NCBI GenBank assembly: GCA_029210205.1
Contig: JARGOD010000012.1
Coordinates: 26,088 to 71,718 of the forward strand
DNA from: Verrucomicrobiales bacterium
GTDB lineage: Bacteria > Verrucomicrobiota > Verrucomicrobiia > Verrucomicrobiales > DEV007
DNA length: 45,631 bases
Direction: 5' to 3'
The stretch's first letter is position 1; every line of letters begins with the position of its first letter. The notes under the pieces were generated by a model. That model did not search any database. It was not told the DNA's origin and worked only from the letters and a program-made list of their open reading frames with translations. Positions 27,802 through 37,063 of this stretch are shown piece by piece. The position numbers were made by a program, and so were the translations under genes.

Positions 27802-29379
27802 CTAAACATCCGCCCGTAATCTCGCGACGGTATAGGCAGGATCGTCCGGCAGGACTTCGACATCGACCATGGCGCCGGCACGCTCGAGCATGCGGCGGCA
27901 ATCGGAAGAGAGATGGCGGAGACGGAGATGTTTTCCGGCGTCACGATAGCGTTGCGCGAGACTGTTGATCGCTTCCAGCCCTGACATGTCACAAACACGA
28001 GCTTCGCCGAAATCGATCACGATTTCTTTAACGTCGGACTTGGCCTGAAACCGGTCTGTGAAATCGCGGACCGAACCAAAGTAAAGGAGCCCCTGGAGCG
28101 AGTAGATCTTTTCTTCGTCGGTCTCTTTCTCGACGCGGACGACGATGTGCTTGGAGCTTTCCCAGGCAAAGAAAAGGGCTGAGAGAATGATGCCGACAAA
28201 AACCGCCGTGGCGAGGTCATGAAGAAACACGGTCACGAGAGTCACCGCGAGAATGACCACAATTTCGCTGAATGGAACCTTGCCAAATGTCTTCAAAGAT
28301 GACCATTCGAAGGTCCCGATCACGACCATGAACATGACGCCGACAAGGGCGGCAATCGGAATTTTCTCAATGATCGGGCCACCGGCCATGATGAAAAACA
28401 TCAAAGCGAGAGCGGCGGCAACCCCGGAGGTTCTCCCGCGTCCGCCCGACTTCAGGTTGATGAGCGATTGTCCGATCATGGCGCACCCACCCATGCCGCC
28501 GAAGAGGCCCGAGAGAAAGTTCGCGCTACCTTGAGCGAGACACTCGCGATTGCCCTGACCGCGAGTCTCCGTGATCTCATCGATCAACTGGAGGGTCATG
28601 AGCGATTCGATGATGCCAACCATCGCGACGATAAAAGCCGTTTTGAGGAGGAACTGCCACTCCGAGGCCCAGGCAATGTCTGTCGGGAAGGCCGGAAGAG
28701 GAAAGGAACCGGCGAGCTTTCCGTCGGGATTGTCCGCCGATTGGGCAAGGACATTGGAAACCGTCGAAGAGTCTTTGAAAAAGAAGAAAGCGATGAGACC
28801 GACCGAGACAATCGCGACGAGCGAGGAAGGCACCGCCCGGGTCAACTTTGGAAAAAAGTGAATGATCGCCATCGTCAGAGCGACAAGACCGATCATGACC
28901 CCGAGATTCTGCCCCGTGAGCCATTCCCCTGTCTGCGTGTCGCGGAAGGATGGGAACTGCGCCATGAGAATGACAATCGCGAGACCGTTCACGAAACCAA
29001 TCATGACCGGATGCGGGACGAGTCGGATAAAGCGCCCCAACTTCAGCGCCCCGAAGGTGATCTGAATGATACCGGCGATCATGATGACCGCGAAAAGATA
29101 CTGAAGGCCGAGCCCTGCGCCCATCGCATCGCCGTGTTCGACGGCTTTACCGGCAACGACCGCAATCGCTCCCGTCGCACCGGAAATCATACCGGGACGC
29201 CCCCCGAAGGCCGAGGTGATGAAGCCCATAAAGACCGCCGCCCAGAGACCGACGAGAGGATCGACACCAGCAGCGAAAGAGAAAGCAATCGCCTCGGGGA
29301 CAAGTGCGAGAGCGACGGTCAATCCGGAGAGGATGTCGTCCTTATAGTTACCATTCTTTTTACGAAAGAGTTCAAACAT
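27802..29379 (-). CDS. SulP-family anion permease with STAS domain
   Basis: 525 aa from the ATG at 29379; an in-frame start at 29430 adds residues with no support. The N-terminal SulP signature (DILSGLTVALALVPEAIAFS) leads into about 12 membrane helices. A STAS domain fills the last 110 residues (YSLQGLLYFGSVRDFTDRFQ, then VCDMSGLEAINSLAQR). SulP proteins carry sulfate, bicarbonate or other anions. With a sulfatase directly downstream, handling of released sulfate is an attractive but unproven role; bicarbonate is the main alternative. Confidence 0.88.
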   Translation of the reverse strand: MFELFRKKNGNYKDDILSGLTVALALVPEAIAFSFAAGVDPLVGLWAAVFMGFITSAFGGRPGMISGATGAIAVVAGKAVEHGDAMGAGLGLQYLFAVIMIAGIIQITFGALKLGRFIRLVPHPVMIGFVNGLAIVILMAQFPSFRDTQTGEWLTGQNLGVMIGLVALTMAIIHFFPKLTRAVPSSLVAIVSVGLIAFFFFKDSSTVSNVLAQSADNPDGKLAGSFPLPAFPTDIAWASEWQFLLKTAFIVAMVGIIESLMTLQLIDEITETRGQGNRECLAQGSANFLSGLFGGMGGCAMIGQSLINLKSGGRGRTSGVAAALALMFFIMAGGPIIEKIPIAALVGVMFMVVIGTFEWSSLKTFGKVPFSEIVVILAVTLVTVFLHDLATAVFVGIILSALFFAWESSKHIVVRVEKETDEEKIYSLQGLLYFGSVRDFTDRFQAKSDVKEIVIDFGEARVCDMSGLEAINSLAQRYRDAGKHLRLRHLSSDCRRMLERAGAMVDVEVLPDDPAYTVARLRADV

Positions 29380-29529
29380 AGTCAGTTTCTGGTTGGGATG
29401 CCCGAACGCGGGCGGGGCCGAATCGCGCATTTCGCGGAGGCGTCGTGCAGCAGCGCAGGCCCTGATGGGCTTGAAAACCGGGCGGGTTCAAACTGTCGCT
29501 CTGCGCGGCATCTCTCGTCGAATCTGGCT

Positions 29530-29552
29530 AAACATCAAGCTCGATGTTTTTT
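29530..29552 (+). terminator. Terminator-like hairpin in the leader of the DUF6498 operon
   Basis: AAACATC-AAGCTC-GATGTTT followed by TTT on the plus strand. No plus-strand gene lies directly upstream, so it would act in the 5' leader of the DUF6498-kinase-phosphatase operon as an attenuator, or be fortuitous. The stem is AT-rich and weak. Confidence 0.3.
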
Positions 29553-29587
29553 CTGGACTCCCGCGCTGCAAAAGTCACCTTGGCCCC

Positions 29588-30259
29588 GTGCAGCTCTACA
29601 ACTCCTCAGTCGAAACTCGCTCGAAGGACTATTCCGGCATCGGAATTCTCCTCAGCAATTTCGTCGTGATCATCTTTGCGATGATCGAAGACTGGGATCT
29701 GAGCTCGATGATGTTCATTTATTGGTTCCAGAGCGTCATCATTGGTTTTTTCCATTTCTTCCGCATCCTCTGCCTGAGGAAATTTTGCACCGATGGCTTC
29801 ACGAGCAATGGCAAGCCGGTCCCTGCAAACTCAAAAGGAAAGTGGAGCACAGCACTTTTCTTTGCCGTTCACTACGGATTCTTCCACCTCATCTACGTTT
29901 TCTTTATCCTCGGTTTCGAGGCTTCGCCTGACGATCTCCCGGCCCCAACTACTGAAGAGTCGAAAAAAGAGGGGCTCTGGATGCTCTTTTCCATCGCAGG
30001 CTTTTTTCTCGGTCACGGCTACTCATTTTATCAGAACGTGAAGGCAGATCTCATCAATGGTCCAAATCTCGGAGCCCTCATGTTCATGCCCTATGCCCGG
30101 GTCATTCCGATGCACCTCACGATCTTTGTCGGGAGCATCTTCGATTCCAATCGATTCGCGGTCCTTATTTTCTCGCTATTGAAAACCGGTGCTGACTACC
30201 TCATGCATATTGTTGAGCATCGCGTCCTACAGAAAAAGAAGCCGGGAGACGGGGAATGA
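29588..30259 (+). CDS. DUF6498-like integral membrane protein
   Basis: About 223 aa if the GTG at 29588 is used. An ATG at 29465 is an alternative, but the extra residues are basic, unlike the family and overlap a hairpin. At least five hydrophobic helices are evident, with conserved-looking [37 protein letters not shown] and [14 protein letters not shown] segments. No function is established for the family. Its stop overlaps the start of the kinase gene (ATGA), so the two are co-translated. Confidence 0.65.
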   Translation: MQLYNSSVETRSKDYSGIGILLSNFVVIIFAMIEDWDLSSMMFIYWFQSVIIGFFHFFRILCLRKFCTDGFTSNGKPVPANSKGKWSTALFFAVHYGFFHLIYVFFILGFEASPDDLPAPTTEESKKEGLWMLFSIAGFFLGHGYSFYQNVKADLINGPNLGALMFMPYARVIPMHLTIFVGSIFDSNRFAVLIFSLLKTGADYLMHIVEHRVLQKKKPGDGE

Positions 30260-31230
30260 TCGACCCTGCTCTGGAGTCATTTGTCAAAGCATCCACAGGC
30301 GCGAGCCGGGTCAAGTTCGCGGGGGTCGTGCAGGAACTCTGGAGTGGCTACGGAAAAATCCTGCGGCTGAATCTCGTCGGCGCGGAACAAACTTCAGTCA
30401 TTGCCAAACACATCGCCGCTCCGACGCAGCGCAGCCATCCCCGAGGCTGGGTCACCGATCTTTCCCATGAACGGAAAGTGAAGTCTTATGAAGTCGAACT
30501 TGCCTGGTATCGCAACTGGAGTTCGCGCTGTCGTGAGGGAAGCCGCCTTCCCCGGTTTCTAGCCGCTGAGCAGAACGGGGACGATGTGTTCCTCCTCCTC
30601 GAAGATCTCAACGCTTCCGGCTTCCCAAAACGACTCACGACCCTGACGATCCCACAACTCGAATCCTGTCTCGCATGGCTCGCTGAGTTTCACGCGACCT
30701 TTTTCGGAGAAAAGCCCGCCGGACTCTGGGAAACTGGAACCTACTGGCATCTCGCGACGCGACCGGATGAATTCAAAGCGCTCACCGACCCCGAGCTCAA
30801 GCAAGCCGCCGTTGCAATTGACCGCCGACTCTCCGCTGCCACCTACCAGACCTTCGTTCACGGCGACGCCAAACTCGCCAACTTCTGCTTTTCTGCGGAC
30901 TGCACAGAGGTCGCAGCCCTCGACTTCCAGTATGTCGGTCGCGGCTGCGGGATGAAAGATGTCGCCTACTTTATCGGAAGCTGCCTCGACGAGGAAGCCT
31001 GCGAACTAAAGGAAGGCGCGCTTCTTGATTCCTATTTCCAATCCCTCCGGGATTCCCTGACAAAGCATCAACCAAAAATCAATCCTGCAGCCGTCGAAGC
31101 AGAATGGCGCGAACTTTTTCCCGTCGCGTGGACGGATTTTCACCGTTTTCTCAAAGGCTGGTGCCCGGGCCATTGGAAAATCAATGGATACAGCGAGCGA
31201 ATCGCGCGAGAGGTAATTTCCCAACTGTAG
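30256..31230 (+). CDS. Small-molecule kinase of the choline/aminoglycoside phosphotransferase fold (EcKinase-like)
   Basis: 324 aa. The protein-kinase-like catalytic loop HGDAKLANF is at residues 202-210 with Asp204 and Asn209. The metal-binding DFQYVG at 223-228 replaces DFG, as in EcKinase and DUF1679 proteins. The N-lobe has IAKHIAAP with the likely ATP lysine near residue 51 and FLLLEDLNA near the hinge. The substrate is unknown; choline, an aminoglycoside or another hydroxyl compound is possible. It overlaps the DUF6498 stop and is followed 4 bp later by the IMPase-family gene, so kinase and phosphatase are co-expressed. Confidence 0.8.
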   Translation: MIDPALESFVKASTGASRVKFAGVVQELWSGYGKILRLNLVGAEQTSVIAKHIAAPTQRSHPRGWVTDLSHERKVKSYEVELAWYRNWSSRCREGSRLPRFLAAEQNGDDVFLLLEDLNASGFPKRLTTLTIPQLESCLAWLAEFHATFFGEKPAGLWETGTYWHLATRPDEFKALTDPELKQAAVAIDRRLSAATYQTFVHGDAKLANFCFSADCTEVAALDFQYVGRGCGMKDVAYFIGSCLDEEACELKEGALLDSYFQSLRDSLTKHQPKINPAAVEAEWRELFPVAWTDFHRFLKGWCPGHWKINGYSERIAREVISQL

Positions 31231-31234
31231 TCCT

Positions 31235-32119
31235 ATGGCATTGACCGATCCCGATCTCACGACTCTCCTCTCCGCCGCGAAAAAGGCGGCCCGGGAGGCA
31301 GCGTCCCATATTCGTTTGGAGTCCGTGCGCAAATTTGAAGTCTTTCATAAAGAGGGTGGTAACACTGAAGCCTCGCAAGCGCTCACCGAAGTAGACCTCG
31401 CGAGTGAGAAAATCATTCTAGAATCTCTCCACGACGTGACCAAAAGCTTCGAGCTCGGCATTCTCACGGAGGAAACCGAAGACGATTCGAGCCGGCATCG
31501 TGCTGACTATTTCTGGTGCATTGATCCGATTGACGGAACCCTGCCATTCATCAAAGGCGAACCGGGGTACTCTGTCGTCATCGCCCTCGTGAGCCGCGAG
31601 GGTGTGTCGCAACTGGGCGTCATCTGGGATGTCGCCGCCGATGTTTGCTACCACGCACTTCGTGGGAAGGGTGCTTTCCGGGAAGGCCGGCTCATTGACC
31701 CCCGCAAGACTGAGACACCGAATCGTTTGAGTTGGTTCATGGACAGGAGCATGGCTGCTCAGAGCAATTACAGTGAGTGGCTCGAAGCTCTAACCGAAGT
31801 AGCTCACGCAAAGGGACTCGATGGTGTCGATATCATCAACCACGCCGGAGCAGCCCTCAATGCTTCCTGGTCAGTGACGGCTTCTCCCGCGGTCTATTTT
31901 AAGTGTCCGAAAAAGGAGGACGGCGGGGGATCAGTCTGGGATTTTGCCGCCTCTGCCTGCCTGTACGAAGCGCTCAACCTTCCTGTGAGTGATATGTTTG
32001 GCCAAGCTTTGAACCTGAATCCTGAAGGCTCCACATTCATGAATGAAGCCGGAGTCCTCTATGCCTCGAGTGGAGAGTGGGTCGAAGCGGTGCAGGCTAT
32101 CCACGGGAGACTTGGTTGA
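31235..32119 (+). CDS. Inositol monophosphatase-family phosphatase (IMPase/CysQ-like)
   Basis: 294 aa, cytoplasmic Mg-dependent phosphatase. The metal-binding acid pair ILTEE (76-80) and the IMPase core IDPIDGT (96-102) are intact, and the second motif appears as SVWDFAAS near residue 235. The family covers inositol monophosphatase, histidinol phosphatase and 3'(2'),5'-bisphosphate nucleotidase (CysQ). The sequence does not settle which. CysQ would fit a sulfate-rich lifestyle, while the adjacent kinase suggests a phosphorylated small molecule. It is the last of three tightly spaced genes. Confidence 0.82.
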   Translation: MALTDPDLTTLLSAAKKAAREAASHIRLESVRKFEVFHKEGGNTEASQALTEVDLASEKIILESLHDVTKSFELGILTEETEDDSSRHRADYFWCIDPIDGTLPFIKGEPGYSVVIALVSREGVSQLGVIWDVAADVCYHALRGKGAFREGRLIDPRKTETPNRLSWFMDRSMAAQSNYSEWLEALTEVAHAKGLDGVDIINHAGAALNASWSVTASPAVYFKCPKKEDGGGSVWDFAASACLYEALNLPVSDMFGQALNLNPEGSTFMNEAGVLYASSGEWVEAVQAIHGRLG

Positions 32120-32310
32120 GCCAGGTTGGTGTCGGCAATTGCTGGCAACTAAGCCAATGGAAACGTCGTTTAAAGAAGGTTTCTATCTCCGTCCACGAGG
32201 CGTGGCCGGTTGGCTCCACTCCTAGAAATATCATCCCCGGCTCAAAGTCTGGACCGCCATCTGGTGCTTGGAAAAATAGAGGACAGTTTGGCATCGAGCA
32301 TTTCAGCCTA

Positions 32311-33723
32311 TTATCCGATGATCTCCGGAATCACCTGCCCGCCAAATTGCGAGAGCTGCTTGTACCTTCCGCCGTGGAAGTAGGTCAGCTTGTTGTCATC
32401 GAGACCTAACAGATTCAGAATTGTGCAGTGCACGTCGCGGATCGGGTGAACGCAGTCGACGGCCTCAGCTCCGATTTCGTCGGTCGCTCCCACGATGGTT
32501 CCTTTCTTCACGCCGCCTCCAGCGAAGAGCATCGACATGGCGTCGACGTTGTGGCCGCGTCCGAGGGAGTAGACTCCGCCTCGCTTGTTGTTGTCGGGTG
32601 TGCGACCAAACTCACCGCACCAGATCACGAGAGTGTCGTCGAGCATGCCGCGGTTCTTGAGATCTTTGATCAATCCAGCCATGCCCTTGTCGACACTGCG
32701 GATTCGTGATTTGTGACCGCGCTCGAGGTAGTCATGGCTGTCCCATCCACCCGAGAAAATCTGCACAAAGCGAACGCCTTTCTCGACCATGCGACGGGCC
32801 ATGAGACACTGGCGACCGAAGGTTTCGGTGTCCTTGTGATCGAGGCCGTACATTTCTTTGACGTGCTCCGGCTCACTTTCAATATCGACGACTCCCGGCA
32901 CTTCCATCTGCATGCGGTAAGCGAGCTCGTAGTTCTCGATCCGGGATGCGAGGGCATCGTGCTGAGGATTCGCGTCCGCGTGCTTTTGATTGAGGAAGGC
33001 CAATTCATCGAGAGCGCGGCGTTGATGCTCGCGGCTTTTGAAGGATTGGGACTGCAGGTCGAGAATCGGGGATCCTTCAGGACGAAGGCGGGTGCCCTGA
33101 TAGTGTGCTGGAAGGAAGCCATTGCTCCAGTTCGTTGATCCGCCCTGAGGCAGCGCGGCTTCGGTCATGACGACAAAGCCGGGAAGGTTCTGGTTCGATG
33201 AACCGAGACCGTAGGTGGTCCAGGCGCCGAGTGCCGGATCAGCTCCGAGGCGACTTCCAGTGTTCATGTGGAAGAGGGCTTCCGGGTGGTTGAGTGATTC
33301 CGCCTGGCATCCGCGGTAGTTGCAGAGCTCGTCGGCCACTTCCGGATCTGCCATGTGGACCCACTGGTCGCTCATCTCGATTCCTGATTGACCGACCTTG
33401 CGGGAGCCGAAGGGACTGCCGACGTAGAAGCGGAAGCCGTTTGCGAGTCCTGCCGTGCTTTTGGACTCGGTTTTGTGGAGCTCCTGAAGCTTAGGCTTCG
33501 GATCGAACGTGTCGACGTGACTCGGACCACCTTCCATGAAGAGCATGATGACGTTCTTAGCTTTCGCAGGGTGCATCGGCTTCTTCACTGAGAGAGGAGA
33601 AGGAGCATCGGTCGCGAGCATGTCGCTCATGGCAACGCTGCCGAGGGTGGCTCCGAGACCGTAGAGGAACTCGCGGCGGGATCCGGCGGTGGAGAGGGGT
33701 CGTGAACAGATGGAATGCTTCAT
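32311..33723 (-). CDS. DUF1501 Tat-exported protein, copy A
   Basis: 470 aa from the ATG at 33723; an upstream start adds 13 residues before the Tat signal. The twin-arginine segment is SRREFLYGLGATLG. DUF1501 blocks follow: FMEGGPSHVDTFDPKP, GWDSHDYL, WCGEFGRTP, GRGHNVDAM and HCTILNLLGL. These resemble the metal ligands of the alkaline phosphatase/sulfatase superfamily, to which DUF1501 is related. The reaction is unknown. The partner DUF1549/DUF1553 gene lies upstream (34203-37061) but is separated by the GxxExxY cassette, whereas in the sister module the gap is 20 bp. Confidence 0.9.
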   Translation of the reverse strand: MKHSICSRPLSTAGSRREFLYGLGATLGSVAMSDMLATDAPSPLSVKKPMHPAKAKNVIMLFMEGGPSHVDTFDPKPKLQELHKTESKSTAGLANGFRFYVGSPFGSRKVGQSGIEMSDQWVHMADPEVADELCNYRGCQAESLNHPEALFHMNTGSRLGADPALGAWTTYGLGSSNQNLPGFVVMTEAALPQGGSTNWSNGFLPAHYQGTRLRPEGSPILDLQSQSFKSREHQRRALDELAFLNQKHADANPQHDALASRIENYELAYRMQMEVPGVVDIESEPEHVKEMYGLDHKDTETFGRQCLMARRMVEKGVRFVQIFSGGWDSHDYLERGHKSRIRSVDKGMAGLIKDLKNRGMLDDTLVIWCGEFGRTPDNNKRGGVYSLGRGHNVDAMSMLFAGGGVKKGTIVGATDEIGAEAVDCVHPIRDVHCTILNLLGLDDNKLTYFHGGRYKQLSQFGGQVIPEIIG

Positions 33724-33754
33724 GGCTTGGATGGGGGCTTGGCTTCTGGAGGTT

Positions 33755-34196
33755 GGAACCACTGATTGGCACTAATGGGACACTGATGTTTTAAATGATG
33801 AAGCGCTTCCATTCGACGGATTCGATTGGGGCGAAGTTGATGAGGTATCCGACGGGTTTCTTCGTGATTCGCATGTAGTTGAGAAGTTGTGCTTCATGTT
33901 CGGGCAGGAGTTTAGAGACGGCTTTTAGCTCCACTACAATTTCGCGATGAGTGATTAGATCGGGGATATATCGCTTTTTCAGCTCTATGTCTTTGTAGAA
34001 GACCTTCAGCGTGGAACTCGATCGTGCGCTGCTCCAATTCGATTTCCAGACTCTCCTGAAAAATCTCTTCGAGAAGCCCACCTCCAAGCTCCTGATGAAC
34101 GGCAAACACAGCCCCCATCAACGCATAGCCTTCATCAGAAAATCGATTCTTTGGCTTCATCAAATTTGTGTTCGATCAGTGTCAATTAGTGGTTTC
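33755..34196. mobile_element. GxxExxY cassette bounded by imperfect inverted repeats
   Basis: The left arm begins GGAACCACTGATTGGCACTA at 33755, with a further CACTGAT by 33790. The right arm, 34175-34196, reads in reverse complement GAAACCACTAATTGACACTG and on. The first 22 bases agree at 18 positions and all four differences are transitions. The arms enclose only the GxxExxY remnant. The element sits exactly between the partner genes of a PSCyt/DUF1501 module that are 20 bp apart in the sister copy, which supports insertion. No transposase is present. Confidence 0.6.
33791..34160 (-). pseudogene. Frameshifted GxxExxY (PD-(D/E)XK nuclease-like) gene
   Basis: The N-terminal half reads in one frame from the ATG at 34160 (GYALMGAVFAVHQELGGGLL, then the motif GLLEEIF with Phe for Tyr, to QRTIEF). 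The C-terminal half continues in another frame (TLKVFYKDIELKKRYIPDLI, then VVELKAVSKLLPEHEAQLLN and NYMRITKKPVGYLINF). The switch is at about 34013, and the junction lacks roughly four residues relative to the family, as a deletion of about 11 bases would leave. The nuclease-core Asp and ELK residues survive. Either a true pseudogene or a sequence error; the missing residues favour the former. Confidence 0.75.
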
Positions 34197-34202
34197 TTCA
34201 CC

Positions 34203-37061
34203 TCAATACAGATAAACAAACTCATTCGAGTTAAACAGCAGCAGACAAACATCGGCCAACGCTCTCGTCTCTGCTCCGACATCAGCCGCTTTCAAATCAG
34301 GCTGATAGTCCTGAAAGGCAGGAAGAATTTCGGTGTAGTCGAAAGGCTCTCCGGAGAATTCTTCCACCAGTGTCCGGGTGATCTCCTGCGGATACTCGGG
34401 ACCATCTGGATTGATGCCTTGATGATACTCCGTCATGTCGGCAAGATAGATGGTGAGGCGATCGAGCTCGATCTGGTCCGGCTCGCGACCCAGGGTCTTG
34501 AGGAAAGCCTGACGAATTTGCTCTTTCGGATCGCTGGCCACTTGTTCGAGGCGATGGGCAAAGGCTACCGAACGGTCGGTGATCTGATCGCTGTTCAGGA
34601 GGGTGAATGCCTGAGGCGAAACCGCGGCGGAGTCCCGCATCTCGCACGAATCGTTCGGATTCGGGCGATTGAATAGCTCGAGGAAAGGATCCGCCATGCC
34701 GCGAACCTTATAAGCATAGACGGTGCGACGGTTACGGCGCTCAGGCAGTGGATCGGGTTGATAGGCCGGAGCGAGCGAGAACTGGATCATGCGTGGCTGC
34801 AGGGCGACTTCCATGTTGATCTCAGGCATGATGGGAAGACCTCCCATGGCGGTTGCGAGCTCGCCAGTGAGTTCCAGTGTCGTATCGCGGATTTCCTCGG
34901 CGGTGAGACGGCGGGTTGGAAAGTAAGCGAGTAGCGCATTGTCAGGATCCTTTGTCGCAAGCTCTTCCCGGTTCGGGTGATGGCCAGCTTGACGATAAAC
35001 ATCTGACGTCATGATGAGACGATGCAGGCGCTTCATGGTCCAGCCGTTTTCGACGAAGTCGGATGCGAGCCAGTCGAGTAGCTCAGGGTGAGACGGCTTC
35101 TTCCCTTTCACGCCAAAGTTGTTCGGGTTGCCGGCAATGGCCTGGCCGAAGTGATACTGCCAGATGCGATTCACGAATGAGCGTGCCGTGAGCGGGTTCT
35201 TCGGATCGGCGATCCACTGCGCAAGCGCAAGGCGACGACCTTTGACCGATCCGGGAAGGGCGTGAGGGTCTTTCTGATTAGCACTTGGGACAGGGACACC
35301 AAGCGAGCTCAGCACGCCGGGCGAGACCTTTTCTCCGGGAGCTTCAAGCGCACCTCCGGTGAGGATGAAACTCTCCGGGCTCCAGCTTTCTTCATGCTTC
35401 GGATTGACCCGGAGTTCCCTTGCGCTGCCCTTATTCTTGATCGCGCTGGAGTAGACGCTCTGGGCCATGGGCTCGTAGCGGTCAAGGCGGCGCTTCCAGA
35501 TCCAGACGTCCTGCTCACGGACCTTGAGTTGTCCCTGCTCGACGATGTCGAGTCCGACGTGGCGCGGTGGCTTCACCTCGTCGGGAAGATCTTTGCGCTC
35601 CGCGTGTCCGATGTAGTCGAGTCCATTCTCTTTGAACCAGGCCTTTGCAGCGGCCTCGCGCTTGTTTACGAGTTTGTCTTTCTCCTTCGTCGCGAAGTCG
35701 AGCATGCCCTGCACGAACTCGCGTCCTTCATCCATGTGTTCGAGGTTCTCTTCTTCGAGAAACGGGACAGGACGCTCTGCCATTTGCGTCGTCGCGAAGG
35801 CAGCGGTCATCCGATAGTAGTCGCGGGTGGGTAGTGGATCGAACTTATGATCGTGGCACTGGAAGCAGCGCATCGTCGTCGCGAGGAAGGTCTGGCCGAC
35901 GGAGTTCACGACATCGTCGAGGTAGATCTTGCGCGCCTCTGCCTCTTTGACCATCGCATTGTCATAGGGGCCCATGCGGAGAAAACCGGTCGCGACGATC
36001 TGCTCGGCTTCGACCTCGGTGTAGTCTCCGCTGAGACGAGTCGGGTGGATCTGGTCGGGTCCGAGGCGATGCTCGACGGAGATGTCAGCAAGTTCGTCGC
36101 CGGCAAGCTGCTCAAGGACGAAACGGTTGTAGGGCTTGTCTTCGTTGAAGGCACGAATGATATAGTCGCGGTAGCGCCACGCATTGGAGCGCTCGTAGTC
36201 GTTCGACATGCCGCCGGTGTCGGCGTAGCGGGCGATATCGAACCAGTGCTGCGCCCAGCGCTCGCCGTAGTGGGGGCTGGCGAGGAGGCGATCGATCAAG
36301 CCTTCCCAGGCCTCGTCCGTGTTCTTTTCCGAGGCGGAGTGGAAATTGGTAATCTCCTCGGGGGTCGGTGGGAGACCGGTGAGATCAAAAGTCGCACGAC
36401 GAATCAGAGTGAGAGGATCCGCCTCTGGTGCAGGCGCGAAGCCGGATTCGTCGAGCTTTCGTTGCACAAATCCATCAATGGGATTCCCGGCGCCGGCCGG
36501 AACTTCGGGAGCGCTGACCGGAAGGAAGGCCCAGATGTCTTCCGGATTGTAGCGGCGGAAGGTCCACTCATCGCCAAGACCACCGCTGGTCTGGACGATC
36601 ATGCCGTCTTCGTTGACGGTCTGTTTTGCTTCCTCCTCGCGGATCGTGAGCTGGAGCTCTTCATCCGCCCAGGGAGCGCCCATGTCGATCCACTGCTGAA
36701 GCCATCCGATTTGCTCCTCGGTAAGTCGATCATTTTCCTTCGGAGGCATTTCCCAGTCAGGGTCGGCCCATTTCACGGTTTCGATGATCGCACTCGCCGC
36801 GGCATCGCCGGGGATGAGCACGTCTTTTCCGAAATACTCTCCGCCTTTGAGAAGGGCCTCGCGGCTGACCATGTCGAAGTCGCCTTTGATCTTTTCGCGA
36901 TCGTCGCCGTGGCAGCCGTTGCACTTCTCGGATAGAAGCGGCTGAATTTTGAGCGTGAACAGCTTTTCACCGTCCGTGGCAGCATGGCTGCTTGCCGCAG
37001 CCGCGAGAAAAAGAGCTGCCGCGAAAAAGGCGCGAGAGGAAGACAAAAAAACAGCATTCAT
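34203..37061 (-). CDS. Secreted PSCyt1-DUF1549-DUF1553 multidomain protein, copy A
   Basis: 952 aa. Signal peptide to about residue 28, then a PSCyt1 heme-c-like domain with CNGCH at 47-51 and a MPPKE distal segment near 105. DUF1549 spans about 190-410 (IRRATFDLTGLPPTPEEI, HYGERWAQHWFDIARYADT) and contains a second CFQCHDHKFDPLPTRDYY near 398. DUF1553 spans about 605-880 (LALAQWIADPKNPLTARSFV, then NRIW). Extracytoplasmic electron transfer is inferred; no reaction is established. The leader shares sequence blocks with that of the paralogue at 41710, and a 12-bp stem with a bulge ends just before the ATG. Confidence 0.9.
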   Translation of the reverse strand: MNAVFLSSSRAFFAAALFLAAAASSHAATDGEKLFTLKIQPLLSEKCNGCHGDDREKIKGDFDMVSREALLKGGEYFGKDVLIPGDAAASAIIETVKWADPDWEMPPKENDRLTEEQIGWLQQWIDMGAPWADEELQLTIREEEAKQTVNEDGMIVQTSGGLGDEWTFRRYNPEDIWAFLPVSAPEVPAGAGNPIDGFVQRKLDESGFAPAPEADPLTLIRRATFDLTGLPPTPEEITNFHSASEKNTDEAWEGLIDRLLASPHYGERWAQHWFDIARYADTGGMSNDYERSNAWRYRDYIIRAFNEDKPYNRFVLEQLAGDELADISVEHRLGPDQIHPTRLSGDYTEVEAEQIVATGFLRMGPYDNAMVKEAEARKIYLDDVVNSVGQTFLATTMRCFQCHDHKFDPLPTRDYYRMTAAFATTQMAERPVPFLEEENLEHMDEGREFVQGMLDFATKEKDKLVNKREAAAKAWFKENGLDYIGHAERKDLPDEVKPPRHVGLDIVEQGQLKVREQDVWIWKRRLDRYEPMAQSVYSSAIKNKGSARELRVNPKHEESWSPESFILTGGALEAPGEKVSPGVLSSLGVPVPSANQKDPHALPGSVKGRRLALAQWIADPKNPLTARSFVNRIWQYHFGQAIAGNPNNFGVKGKKPSHPELLDWLASDFVENGWTMKRLHRLIMTSDVYRQAGHHPNREELATKDPDNALLAYFPTRRLTAEEIRDTTLELTGELATAMGGLPIMPEINMEVALQPRMIQFSLAPAYQPDPLPERRNRRTVYAYKVRGMADPFLELFNRPNPNDSCEMRDSAAVSPQAFTLLNSDQITDRSVAFAHRLEQVASDPKEQIRQAFLKTLGREPDQIELDRLTIYLADMTEYHQGINPDGPEYPQEITRTLVEEFSGEPFDYTEILPAFQDYQPDLKAADVGAETRALADVCLLLFNSNEFVYLY

Positions 37062-37063
37062 GG

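Noticed and set aside
28468-29931. Long plus-strand open frame of 487 codons opposite the SulP gene
   Set aside because: Antisense to a clear SulP protein, very rich in Arg, Asp and Glu, with no domain or signal. It is a by-product of codon bias, like the other long antisense frames at 4538-5764, 35847-36935 and 40565-41683.
32097-32294. 65-codon minus-strand frame directly after DUF1501 copy A
   Set aside because: It starts 17 bp after the DUF1501 stop and reads plausibly, but it overlaps the end of the phosphatase gene, has no recognisable motif and no homologue I can name. The 190-bp convergent gap is otherwise featureless.
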